64,000 nucleotides of DNA from Terebella lapidaria (Eukaryota > Annelida > Polychaeta > Terebellida > Terebellidae). Every line of letters starts with the position of its first letter. Position 1 is the first letter of the stretch. The stretch spans positions 20,518,694 to 20,582,693 of the forward strand of contig OX424570.1 of assembly GCA_949152475.1 (NCBI GenBank), written 5' to 3'. The position numbers and the translations under genes are program-made. Positions 1-13,300 of the stretch are shown here, piece after piece. The notes under the pieces were generated by a model, which did no database searches, was not told the origin of the DNA, and saw nothing but the letters and a program-made list of their open reading frames with translations.

Positions 1-430
1 GCACTGAAAAGTCGCTGGCAAAAAATAACGAAATCGTGACCCCCCATTTTTCGACATCGGGCGATAATAGAGAGTTTTCGTCGTACGACTATCGGCTGTA
101 CACCATACGATCGGGAATTGGCCACAGAAAAATACAAAAATAGGTGGAAAAAATAATATCGAGTAGAACCGGAGTTAGAGCCAATTATGTGATTTTCACT
201 TTTTCCGTTGCCATGGCAACCGTTTTTATCCGATTTGTACAAAATTTGAGGAGGACCGAGCCACGGCGATACCGCTTCATTCCCATAAGTTTTAGATCGA
301 TCGGACCATTCCTTTTCGAGATATGCGCGAGGACATACAAACAAACAAACAAACTGACAGACCCAATTGCAATACCCTCTCCCCCTATCGGGGCGAGGGT
401 AATAATAATTCCATTAACACCATAATAAAA
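1..430. repeat. probable dispersed repeat at left edge
   Basis: The stretch has no spliceable coding signal. It ends in an (AAAC)n run followed by a CT-rich and then GC-rich short hairpin (ccctctccccctatcggggc). This looks like the 3' end of a dispersed non-coding element that starts outside the window. The class is not recognised. It lies in the region where the next intron of the leftmost gene should be. Confidence 0.3.
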
Positions 431-554
431 GAAACCCCGTACACTGATATTAATAAATTATTGACACCAATTTATCGACATTCGTCCAGATCTCTCATGT
501 TTTCGGAATATTGCGTACCGGATGATCGGATTACCGCTGTATTGTGGTACTTAC

Positions 555-891
555 CCCGCCTCCAAACTCGACCTCAAAATATTCATAGACAGTGCCACTG
601 AGGTCACAGGTGACCTTATTAGCCATATACTCGTAACATGCTCCCGATTCCGTGGCGATCACATTCCCACAACCTGGGTGTGGTAAATAGCATTTTTACT
701 ATTAAATTCCAATTAGTTTTGTAATTATTTGCAGTAAACTTTTTTTTTTACTTATTTCAAGACATACCACTATCCCTAATGTTGACGCCTGCTGCGTTTA
801 AACAAAGACAGGAGCCCAGAGGTGGGTTAGTTCCTGTAATATCAGCCCTGGAATAGGCCAGGGCACTAACTAATAGCAGTAGAGACTTCAT
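555..891 (-). CDS. secreted SH3b-like domain protein, N-terminal part (gene continues off left edge)
   Basis: Two exons read on the minus strand: 768-891 and 555-673. The start at 891 gives a classic signal peptide (MKSLLLLVSALAYSRA); an in-frame Met further upstream at 966 gives no signal peptide. Exon 1 ends in phase 1 before GTATGT and exon 2 follows a CACCCAG acceptor in matching phase, ending in phase 0 before GTAAGT. The joined protein reads SCLCLNAAGVNIRDSGCG, then VIATESGACYEY, KVTCDLSG and YEYFEVEFGG. The spacing of LN-R, C, G-CY and YEYF-V matches SH3b-like cell-wall-binding modules found at the N-terminus of secreted mollusc peptidoglycan hydrolases and lysozymes. The expected next residues (GWVA) would be on an exon left of the window. 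The catalytic domain, if any, is not visible, so the enzyme class is unknown. Family assignment is from pattern recognition. Confidence 0.6.
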
Positions 892-1119
892 AGTTGACAA
901 ACAGCACCACAATATTGACGAAGTAAATGCGCATGTAGTACATATTGCTTTCAAGTGTGATATCACCTTATAACGAGTCTAGTGCCGCGTGCAAAAACTA
1001 TCTCTCCTTGAAATATATTAGAAGAAAATGATTAGATGAAGTTAACATCTGTAGCTCTCTCAGGCGTATGAAAATTGATGGTAATAGTTTATGTGGCCTA
1101 GCTAAATGTCTCTCAACTA

Positions 1120-2335
1120 GGTGATCGAGGAGTCGCTACACAAAATCGAATGCTTTGTCTCCCATCACCAATTTGGACATTTTGAATTGGACCTAACCCT
1201 AGTTTGGAGCATCCAAGATCATTTGAGTTCAAGGTCAAGGTCACCAACAAGGATATGTAATCCGATGTCTTTTTCAAGGTCACCAATTGATGTACATGTA
1301 ATTACGTATGTCTTCCCATAGGTTCATGATAAATTTAGCCGAAGAGTTGAAGATAGGTTACCGGAAAATTTGGTTTTGAGCACTGCAAGTGAAATTTGAC
1401 CTTGATATTTAGCAACCAGGGTCATCCATGTGAACTTCAATTTCCCCATTAGGTGTGCTGCATATGACTTTCTATATGTTCTATATGTTGACTTTCTAAA
1501 AACATATAAGCTCCATCAACAAGTATTTTAATTGCCTGTAGAGGCTATACACCTCAGTTCAGACGAGACTTTGAGATTCAGCCTTCACGGTCGTCTAAGG
1601 TGAAGTCCAAAGTCACAAAAAGATGTGCAATATAATGACTTGTTATAAGCTTATAATACAATCCTAACCTCTGGATGCACGTGTTTAAACCTCAGCGGAC
1701 AATTTACACCTTCCACGTCGGACATTTAGCACACAAGGTCATCCGAGGTCAAGCTTAAGGTCATCATTAGTTGTTTCATACAGGACTTTCTACATGTTCC
1801 CAATGCAAACATAAGCTTTATCTACAAGTATTTCATCTGTAGAAGCAATCTCGGGTCGTTTTTTTAATCCAAAATGCCTGTTTTGACCTTTCAAGGTCAT
1901 ATGACTTCCTATATGCTACTAACGCAAATGCGAATGGTTGCCATTCGAGGAAAAAATATGAAAAAAAAAAAGAAAAAACAAATTACTGGGAATATTTTAA
2001 GATATTTTTGTGCAAAATTTCACAAAGATTCGACCGTAAACTTGAACTCAAAATGTGGCCGGATGCCACGCCATGTCAATAGGTTATCGGGCCAATTAAA
2101 GGTCCAGTAACCTAAAATCTCCATTTTATCTTCAAGCAGTTGTGAAATGTACACATGTAGGCCTAGACATAAGCACTCAATGTTGTACGAGATCAAGTTC
2201 ACACACAAACCATATTTTAGTTCATCAATACAAACCTAATTACTACATTCAACTGAATCGTCTTCTATCACCATTGTGCATAAGTTTGACATAACTTTTT
2301 TTTGAGTAATCAAGGTCATATAAGGTTGATCATTT
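1120..2335. repeat. AAGGTCA-rich dispersed repeat tract
   Basis: The hexamer AGGTCA or its complement TGACCT recurs many times across about 1.2 kb, for example near 1210-1285, 1735-1765, 1885-1900 and 2310. Some are tandem (caaggtcaaggtcacc). The pieces between are loosely similar to each other (tttcatacaggactttctac, tgcatatgactttctatatg), so this looks like a degenerate internally repeated element rather than unique sequence. No coding exon is seen here. Confidence 0.45.
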
Positions 2336-3558
2336 CAGCACTTGAACGGCCTAAAACGATTCCAAAAATTTTCTTTTAATAAAAAGCATCTCTCGATATT
2401 GGCCCGATGCATGTTCTTGCGAATTCTTGGAAAATTCATCACGTCGAGAATACATACCCGGACAGATGAAAAATCTTTCAATGTGGTTCTATGGTTTAAA
2501 GATACCTGAAGTACCATGTTTTTTTCCGGATCAATGTTGTGTAAATCATAGAAGCGAGGGTTTGTTATTAGTGAATATCTTGGATGCCAATACATAAACA
2601 TCATTGTGTATACTGTGTGAATGAGTGAGTGTAGTATATATAAGTAACAGGAGTGAATAAAAACAATGCTCTGTCATAACACAGATATATGTGAAATAAA
2701 CATGTATATTCAGTGATATATGATATGCCAGAGGATGATTGATAACAAATGTATAAGCAGTTATCAAAACCTTGAAGATACATTATCTTGTCATTAGGTA
2801 TATGTACAATACACAAATATAATCCGGATTTGAGTGTTAAGAATAATGTGTATCACGGAACAAACAAAAACTATTCTTTTCTTAAAAAGCTGCAATTACA
2901 TTAAAAGTAGTAATAAACATATGTATGTACATATAGCATTTTCGTAAATAAAATTACATTTGTGAATATGATTCAACATAATAGCATTTTACGTGTGTCA
3001 TGGACTGTAAATTCAGTGCATAGTGTGTCAAATATCCTAGCACAATTGCACAGAATGGTAAAAAAACCCGAAAAAATTAGAACTTCTGTTTCACACATTA
3101 CATGATACTGTAAACATCCTTGTATATGTTTCAATTGATAGAGAATCTGCTCATTGTATTCCAACAAATATATATTGTATGAATTATATATAGATACATG
3201 TAAATTATATACAGCAAAATTTGTGGTACAAACCCTGGAATTGAAAACCCACAAGACTAAGATGTTTACAATATTTTCTATATGATACAATATTCACATT
3301 ATTTCAACAAAGATTGTTGAAAATAAGGACGGAAGCATGATGATGATAATATGAACTAAGCTGAACTGAGCTTATTCACACACGAAAATACATGTGGGCT
3401 GAGTTCTAAAACACCAATTTCATAGTATTCTTAACAAACTTCAACAAAATATGAAATTTGAGTGTCAAAAAAACAACATAACATCAATAACATTGGTTTA
3501 GGCAACAAATTCAAACTTAGCACAATTTTCACATATTATAATTTCAATCAAAGGACTT
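2336..3558. other. non-coding stretch 3' of the receptor gene
   Basis: AT-rich DNA immediately downstream, on the minus strand, of the receptor stop codon. It probably holds the receptor 3' untranslated region. I could not point to a convincing AATAAA signal in the right orientation. Open frames here are short and lack family resemblance. Confidence 0.4.
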
Positions 3559-4308
3559 TCATGCATTGGAAAGTTCTTTGGTCAAGTCTGGTTGAACGTT
3601 TTCCCCTTTCAATACCGAGTCAATTTTCTTTTGCTCCTCGACATCGTGCCTTTCTTTTGAATACACTGGGTTAGAAAATGAAGTGGGCTTTTTGCCGGAG
3701 TCTCCATTCACAACTGTCTCTTTCGCTTCATTAGCTGTATTGTTCGTGATATCAGACTCCTTCTCCTCTTCAATTGTATTGTACGCTAAATTTGAGTAGA
3801 AGTTCCCGCCTAAATCTACACTCTCAGTATTTGCGTTGAACGAGGGCGAGTGACCGTTTTGACCAAATTTGGGATTGTTGTTGAGTTGATAAGCTGGTTG
3901 CGGTAAATTCGAGGAGTTACGGTACTCTGCTTGTTGTTTCTTTTTCCTGAAAAAAAAAGAACAGTGATTATCATAATATTTATCACAGTGTTTATCAAAA
4001 TATTTATCAATGTACAGGTAGAATTGTGCAAAAGACTGAGCAAGGTGTAGTCTTTGATTGAATTCTTATTTAAATTTTTTTTTTTAAAACTGAAATTGAA
4101 CAATTGTGACCTCAGAAACAGGTAAACACCTTCATGTATTTTGAAGCGGAGTGTGCTTACCTGGCCACGAGTACTGCTACAAGAATAATAATCACAAGCA
4201 GTGCCACACAAGCAATCACTATCCCGATTATGATAGGAATGGTCATTTTCACGCCATCGAATCCTGCATCCGTGGTGGCGGGTGTAGTTGTAACATTCGG
4301 CAACACCG
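3559..4308 (-). CDS. receptor last two exons: juxtamembrane, transmembrane segment and cytoplasmic tail
   Basis: Exon 4161-4308 encodes a Thr-rich stalk (NVTTTPATTDAG) and then an uninterrupted hydrophobic span starting MTIPIIIGIVIACVALL, followed by a basic stop-transfer stretch RKKKQQ that crosses the splice into exon 3559-3946. The ~129-residue tail carries FSNPVY, an FxNPxY internalisation and PTB-binding motif of the kind found in LRP1 and megalin tails. An additional NLAY is present but does not fit NPxY. The PPPSPxS motifs that recruit Axin in LRP5/6 are absent. The stop is at 3559-3561. This argues for an endocytic or scavenger role over canonical Wnt co-receptor signalling; that is inference. 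Confidence 0.85.
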
Positions 4309-7300
4309 CTTGAAAATGTATGAAAATTTCTATTAAAGAATTTGATGATAAATGAAAAGATCTTTATTGACAAATACAAACTATTCAATACTTTTTTTAC
4401 CAGTTTGAACAAGATAAAATGTTATAGTAGCAGCCGTATTTTAAATATTTCTTGTTTTCATGTTTAGCTAAAGCCAAGATATCTGTAATACATATTTGGA
4501 ATACACTCATTAACTATAATAAATCAATAAATAATTAAAGAAAAATCAATAACTACCTCTCCCACAATGCAATGCTGTCCCAGTCCAGGTTCCGTTCTCG
4601 GAGCAGATCCTGACTTCACTACCCCCCATGACTTGGTTGCCATGGAGACAAGACTGGAAGCACTGTGTCCCTGAGGGTGCGGCCCCACTTGTGCAAGTAT
4701 TGGGGGCTATAGTCACTAATAGCGGGTCACTGTCAACTAACGGTGGACATTCTTTACCTGCGGTAAAAAAAATAGGACATCTTGATCATAATTATATATT
4801 TATATCAAATTTTCATGTTTTGTTCTGAAGAAGTATATTGAAATTTCATATTGTGACTATATTTTTTTCATAACACTAATTTCCAGATATAATTAGTGAT
4901 TTGCTAATTACTAGAAATTTAGAAATATAATTTGTGAATGTATTTCTTGTATCGATATACTGTAACGCTCATAATTCATTGATAGAATACTCATATATAA
5001 TTTGTGAATGTATTTCTTGTATCGATATACTGTAGTGTACATAATTCATTGATAGAATATTCATATATAGTTTGTGAATGTATTTCTTGTATCGATATAC
5101 TGTGATGTACATAATTCATTGATAGAATACTCATATATAATTTGTGAATGTGTTTCTTGTATCGATATACTGTAATGTAGAAAATACATTGATAGAATAC
5201 TCACGGATACAGAAGAGGTCAGTTCCGGACCACGTAAGGTTCTCACTACAGGTTCTCCTTGTGTCTCCGAAGACCGGTCCATAGCCGACGTTACACCGAT
5301 GTGTACACGTGACTCCGGGGTAGCCCATCACAGGGCAGTCCGGGTCGACTGCGGCGTGTTTTGGAACGGCGAGTAGAGGACAGGTTCGCTCTGTATTTGA
5401 GCAAAATTGTTGGAATTAATACACGTGATTGAAAGCTATTAGATTTAGTATTTACTGGGGGAAAATACATGTAATGAAAAGTTATTGAAGAATATACATG
5501 ATTACAGAATAATTAGCTTTAAAAAAAACTAGTTAAATTTGTTAATATTCATAAGAGTATTTTATCCAAATCGCACATTCATATATCTTTGAAAAGGGCC
5601 CATCAATTTTTTTCTGAACTAACCCTCTCTTCCCAAGCTCTTCCCCACACCTACCCAGACACAGCATATTGACGTCTCTGTCCCACTGTAGCCCCTGGCG
5701 ACAGTTGAGTGGAGCGCTGTGAGTGCGAGTGTAGCCACGCTCGCAATAATACTGACAGCGTGTGTTAATCAGACGGGTACAGGATGGGTCGAGGCGGCCA
5801 TTGGGTACATCCTGCGGGCAGGTCGCGACTAGAAGGGTAGAGAGTAGGTTAATAGTGTAGTGCCAATTATACTTTTGGTCTTACCACCATTAGAATGTGA
5901 AGCAGTGTTTCAAGAATATTATTTTCTATTCTATTCATGTGAGATTTGAATCAAACTTTATCTCCAATTAATATCCGTGAAAATTTTTTTTTCAGAATTC
6001 AACTCCACTTCATATCTTTCAGTAATCGAACATTTTTTGATAAGCATATTACATTTAAGCATACAGGCCGAAGATTTCATAAAAAAAATACTTTCTGTTA
6101 CATATACAACTTACACAATACAATACAACCTATACAATAACTTTTATCCATTTCACAAAAAGCTGTCTATATTGTATCCTGGCACCTGATTGTTTCCATG
6201 GTAACACACTCACCTTGCTGACATGTTGCCTGGTCATGCCCCAGCATGTGACCATAGGGACAAGCACAGACCCGACCCCTAGGAGTCGAAAGGCAGAAAT
6301 GACTGCAACCACCGTTGAACAAACCGCTACATACATTCGGGCCTAAAGATTGTACAATTCAAATTTGTAATTGTACATTATTCTGTACAAATAAATATTC
6401 AAGCAACATTTTGTTTTCTTTATTTCTCTAAACAAAAAATCAATTTTGTAAAGTTGATAGTAAAGCAACTATAGAGATGAAAGTGATATCAAACCATTAT
6501 ATTTGTGTATCATAATTTATAATTTATACAACAACAAAAAATTCGAAACATACTCAGAGTTCCACTTTGAAATTGTTTTCACTACCCGTATTAATTAAAA
6601 ACTATGAAGATTTTCCATGTCCACAATCTAAAACGTTTATATCCCGAAACTCACCTCGAAGAGCAGATCTGTTGTAGAACTTCAAATCATTGAGTCCTCT
6701 GAACAAATCGCCGTGGAACACTGAGCTGTTTCCACTTCCGTTCTTGTTTACACAGTATATCCCGTTAAACCTCCAGTCTGTCCAGCAGACTTTATTTCCT
6801 TGTACTACTAGAGCAAACGGGTCTGACTGTCGGTCATTGGCATATAGAAGTTGTCGGTCGCCTCCTTGTATGTCAGATTGCTCAACCTTCTCAGAATGAG
6901 CATCAATCCAGTATAGTTTATTATCTGTTTGGTAAAAAAATTAATTTTTTTAAATGAAATTTTCATTTACCGAAGAATCTAGAGACAAATCGGAAATTGC
7001 GACAAAAGGAAAATTCTGAACAAAAATTTTCGGACTTCAGTACTCCTCACAAAATAATAATCTGTACATATCAAAATACATAAAAAATATCTATATACAG
7101 CTGTACATAGAAACTGATTACAGTGTACCTTCGAACTGGACATCCAACCCATTCGGCCAGCTCAGTTGGGAGCCTATCAAAACTTGTGGGTTTTCCCCGG
7201 ACATGTCACGTCTTTCTATACGACCCTTGGATGTGTTACGAATTGTGTAGTACATGTAGCTGCGAGAATACAAAAATAGACTGAAATTTAATCGTTTGAA

Positions 7301-10300
7301 AGAATTTTTTCTATGTTTTACTTCATACACCATAAGTTTATTCTGATTTAATACTGAAAATTCAGAGTTCGTCATAATGCAAATGACAACCTGCTTCATA
7401 ACTGTCACATTTCCTCACCCATTTCTAGGGTCAAGAACAATAGCCCTAGGACTGGTGACATCCTTGGCTGCGATGATCGTATGATAGGTTCCGGATGGAC
7501 TGACCACACCGATATATCCAAGACCAGAGTCCGTATAGTACAGAATACGAGATTCCTGGTCAAACGCTAGACCATCAACTCGTGAGCCTGTCGAGAAACA
7601 TGGCTATACGATAATTAAGGTGATACATTGGGATGTACTTGGATGTTTTTTTGATTTTCAAATATACAATATTGAATACTAGTACTTTTTGTAAGATGTA
7701 GATCTGATATATACTAGAAAAAACATGAACATATGATGAAACGAAATTACATAATAAATTACCTTTATAAACAAATATATATTTCAACAATTTTCTTGAT
7801 GAAATAAAAGAAAATTAATTTCAAATTTAAATTTATTGAATGCCATCGACAAAGTCACAATTTTTTTCCCTACAACCTACATACCTGTACCGACTTTTAG
7901 AACTACCGACACATCAGATCCATTTGTGAAAGCTCGCTTGATGACCCCACTGTTGAAGTCTGTCCAGTATACGCGATGCTCCTCAAAATCGTAGGCAAGC
8001 GCTATAGGCCTTTCACCACTCGGTAGAGGAAATGTCGAGACTGTGCTTGTTTCCATGGTAACACCGATCTGGTAAATGTGACCTCGGTAGTCATCGGCAA
8101 CCAGGAAAAAGTTGTCCTCAAGTGGGTTGTCTAGAGAAGAGATTTGAATGAAACAGCAACAATTGAATAGATTCAAAACTTTGATAAATCGTGAAATTCA
8201 TATTGAAGAGATATCAGAAAAGAATACCCTGATTACTGAAACGGATTATATTTCTTGTACATTGTACAGTGTTTTTTTTTTTTTAGAAATTCATACTGTA
8301 TTGGTCCTAGTCCTAGTAGGGAGTCCCTCCCCCCACCCTCTTTTCCTAAAAAATGTTTGATTTTTGTAATTCACTTCATATGTTTCTAATAATATCTTCA
8401 GAGTATTCCAATCCACACATTTTGTCATTTGAATCACAATAAATGGGATTGAAGGCTATAGGTATATTATCCAGTGATTTTTTTTAATTTGACCTTGTTT
8501 TTACGTGCGCTGCAGCAGGACCTATACCATATTTGTGGGGTGTTCGTTGTGGAACATGATTCTTACCTCTTTTATATATATAGTGACACATTAATTATTA
8601 ACACTTGAAATATATCAAAAAAACAAATCAAAGAAAGCTATTCGTACATACTTGAAACACATTTAGTGCTGTTATCTGCGCTGGGTTTCATCCCGTCGAT
8701 ACAAGCACACGTTCTCCCGGACGGGTTCTGTAGACAGAGCTGGTCACATCCTCCATTATCATACAGACACGATAGCATTCCATTACCTGAAAAATATATA
8801 TACAAATTTGAGATAGATTCTCAAGTCATTGTCTGATTACATTTCTAATCATACACCAAATTCCAAATCAGCAAGCGGATTTTGTTTAGCTCAGTATGAA
8901 ATCGAGTTCAAAGGCTCGCATTTAAAGTGCTTTCCATACTATTTTCTGCATAATTCACAGTTATTTCATCACGCAAATTTCTTCCGTAATTTTTTTTTAC
9001 ACAACACTGACCCCTATAAGTGCTGGCTTGGTAATGTTCGGAGAAGACAATAACATCGTAGGCGTTGTCTATCTGCCGGTGGAGTAACTTGGTGGTAACA
9101 GCAGCGCCAGAGATGAGCTGAACCATTTGAACACCACTTTGGTTGTTAAGACCAGATACTGAATATAGCAGGTAATCCTGGAAATAATGATGAAAATGCA
9201 AGAGCAAAATATTAAATACGAGCCTAATAGTATGCTCACATAACTACTGGGTTTCCCAGAGAAGAGTATACAGATAACTATATTCTATCAGTCAACAACA
9301 AAATACAGATGTACTTCCTTATCATTCGTTTATGTTCAATAACAAAAGTGATCAAATTCTAATTAAAATTTTTAACAGATATCAAATATCAAGGAATCTC
9401 ATCGGACCATTTACACAGAGAAATGGCTAAATATTTTTCCACAATAAAGGCCGAACATACGTTATTCACCATATACATTCTCTACATGAACATATACATG
9501 ATATATATACCTGGTATACAGCTATGTCATAGATCTCGACACCTGTATCCAGATCCGGTAGGGGTGAGGTCGTTAAATCCGTGAGAATGTCCAGACTCAC
9601 AGACTGAACAGCGACACCATCAACCCAGTATAGTCTGTCGAATATGTATTTTTTTTTCACTGTTATCATGACAATATCATAATTTCTGACCAAAAATCTT
9701 ATTTTTTCCGACATTTTGCAATTCTTCATCAACTGGTGAAAAAAAATCCCAATCATAAAATTTCTTCAATTGATTTGTAATACTTTGCCAAATTTTTTTT
9801 TTTGCTTAATGAATTTACAGAAAAGTGAAAAAAAAACTTGGGCACAAACCTCCTAGCAACTGGATCCAGGGACAGGCCCGTTGGATGCTGAACCCCCAGT
9901 ATTGCCATGACAACAATGTCTGATCCGTCCATGTTGGCCTGTTTGAGGGAGCCGAGGGTCGAGGAGTCATCAGGGTCTCCTTCTTCACTCCAATACAGCT
10001 TTCTGGGATAATGAACATAGATGGAACTTTCATGTTACATACTTATGAACCGAATACTGAATATTTATTGAATGCTCCTTGATTTCCGATTGAACGAACG
10101 AAAAAAATTGAAATTCTAAATGATTGACTAATTATCTTTATAAATCTCATCTGAAAGATACATTGTTCGTCTGGAAGACTCAAAACACATCACTCACTTC
10201 ATCTCCTGGTCTAGGACGATTCCATGTGGATGTTTCAGATCTCCAACTAGGACCTTCTGGAGTGAACCATCAAGTCTGGACACCCAGATCTGGCCCCGGT

Positions 10301-13300
10301 CCGAGTCAGTCCAGTACAGATTTCCAGCTGTCCAGTCCACTGCGATACCTGGTTGTGGATTTAAAGAGATATGAGACATTATATGTATTCTTTTTATACT
10401 TGACCTAGTACATTTGACGTAAATGCCAAAAATTTACACACATGACAATACAATATTGTAAACCATCAGTATTTAGTTCTTGAAATGTTTTTCACCAATT
10501 TAACATTGATCCTAAGTTAGCTTAGACACAACTTAAATCTTAACATACAATGTACGTAAATGGAGTGATCTTCAACTCAATTCCCTGAGTCAATTCCTCA
10601 AATCCATCTAATTTACCCCTTATCTTTGACCTAATTTACCACTGACCTTTGATCTCATTAACCGGTGCCCTTGACCATTTCAAACTGACCTTTAATTTCT
10701 CCAGTCCCTTGAACGACTGCCTGGTTATCCGTCATGTTTTTCATGTGAGCTCTGCGGATGCTTCGAACACGCTGTTTCACTTCCGAGAAGTACAGGTATC
10801 CACTTGCGTAGTGAAAGTCTATGGCTCTAAATGAGTACCGCTCGTCCACAAAGAAACAGTTTTTATTGGGATCAGTGACAGCGACCATAACATTCTGTGT
10901 CGTCACTGAACAGATGCGATCACTCAGCGCATATATCACTGATGGACCGACAAATAGCTGGTGGTTTTCTGGAAAGGAAAATCATAATTTTTAAGAAATT
11001 GACAATGCAGGTATTAATATCTGTCGGGAATATTTTTTTTGAAATCAGTTCAGAATTATCTAAAGTTTTTAATTCCAGAAAAGAATGAAGAACCAAAATA
11101 ATACTAAAGTACAAATCATTTTCCACATTATAATCATAACGTACCGGTGCATGTTTTTCCATCATTGCCGAGATCGTATCCGTCTCGACATGCGCACTCG
11201 GCTGTGTTTCCCGTTACACTAATACACAGTTCCTTGCAGCCCAGGGCCTGACAGGGTGCTGGAGGGGGTAGAATGGTACAAGTATAGGTACTGTCTGATA
11301 AAATTGAATCCAATCATACTGGAATAATCACTTCATGATTCATTTTTGAAATTTCATGGATATATTCTCGGAATTGAGTGTGCAATGTTGAGAGGTACAT
11401 ATACTTGTATCACTGATCAAATTTCATATTAAATTTTACATCTATATCAATTCCTTGAAGAGAGGGTTAATGTTAATGTACTAGTATATACTATACATTT
11501 TTCAGTGTCTTTTTTAACATCATGTTCATAAGCCAAAATAATTAGCAATGTTACCAAAAAATCGCCAAATTATTTTTGGTCAGAATGTAGAAAATTGTTT
11601 CACATTTGAAGAAAATGCAAGAGAACAAAATTTGACAGGAAAGATCAACCATGACCACAAAGAGTCATTCTAGTCCTGAAAATCAACGAAACCCTTACAA
11701 GTTCCCTCTTCCTGTCTGTCTCTGGCTAACATTGTGATGCCGTACGGCTGTCGACTGAGCACAAAGCGCGGGTAGGGCTGTCTCGGTTGCTCCACGTTTA
11801 CAATCAATAGTTTACTGGTGTCTCCATTTCTACCCTTGCTTGTGACAAATAGGTAATGCTGTAGAGAGTGGAAAATATGTATTGTGAATCATAATTATCT
11901 GTTAGAATCAGCTTTATTGAAGAGCGGAAAAATATTCATAAAATTTTAGCTGAGCCCACACAATGACAGTATCAATCATCAGTTATTATCATATTTGAGA
12001 AAATAGTGACATTTTGATAACGACTGGTCTGATCCTTAAATTAATTTGAGGAGTGTATTTATGAGGTGTAAGTAATTAAATTTACGTCATAGAAGGTGAG
12101 ATCAATGAGGTTCAGTCGAGGATAGAAGCCGAGTCTGGTTCTTCCCAATCCATCAACGCCAATCATCTCCACAGAGTCTTGGTTACACCAGAATATCCTG
12201 ATCATCGTGGAAAAAAAAAGTGAATATTTTAGATGAACTATTAGATGAAAAATCTGACTGAAAGTCATTTTCATCTAAATGTAGTCCTTAAAATTATGAC
12301 TGAACAATTTTCCCCTGATTATTTCAATAAATTGGTCCCTGTAAGATAAGACCTCACCTTTTGCAGAGAAAATGAGGTCTTATCTTACAGGAAGTCTTAT
12401 TTCACAGGTTCATTTACATGTTAAGTTGATATTTTGGGAATACAAAAGTCTTTACAGACAGGGAAGTCTTATTTCGAAGGTATCTTATCTTACAGGGACC
12501 ACTGTAATACACTTTATCTCCGCAAATAGTTAATCGCCTATGTCCACAAAAGTCAAGCATTTATCAAGAAAGTCAAGCAATACCTCTCCCCCTGATAGTC
12601 TATGGTGATCCCGGTGGGTTTATTCAGGTTCAAGTCCACGAGCGTACGTCGATCTCGTCCTGTCAGTGAGGATACCTCCAGCTTGTTCACTATCCCCCAG
12701 TCACTCCAGATCAGCAAACTGGGGAAAAAATTTAATGATTGTTGTACATTTATTAGCATATGGTGTTACATACTAGTTTATAATAAACTTGCACTTGTGT
12801 GAATGATATTGTTGCATGAACTAGTTGTCAAATTTAAGAAATGTAACCCATCTTTTACTAAAAATGGGCCTATACATGTACCATGCTACTAAATTTAGCT
12901 ATTGTTTATATTCACTGCATGTTGGTTTCTCTCAACTTCGTACCCTTTCTTTGGCCAGACTGCAATTCCATGAGGCTTATCCAATCCCGTGTTTACGATT
13001 GTTTTCGTCAACTTTGTTCGTGTTTCAGCCTTTGCCATTTTGATCCAGTTGAAGAGAGAGTCGGTCCAGTAGACATTTCCCGCCATCCAATCCACGGCGA
13101 TACCATTAATGTCAGCGGACGTCCCGAAATGTATGACGTCAATCGTGAGGTTGTTCTTAAGCGAGAGGGTTACAATCAAACTGTGGAGTAAAGAAGATGA
13201 AATTAGTAGGTTTTGTTTTATTTTTCAGAATTAACACTGGGTGGGAGATTGCCCATGATTCTTGACGAGTCAACTCGGTAAAAATATTTTTGCCGAGCAA

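Noticed and set aside
9815..10033. 72-residue minus-strand frame starting MKVPSMFIIPES
   Set aside because: It overlaps a receptor propeller exon in the wrong frame; the splice-consistent frame gives KKLYWSEEGD and HPTGLSLD.
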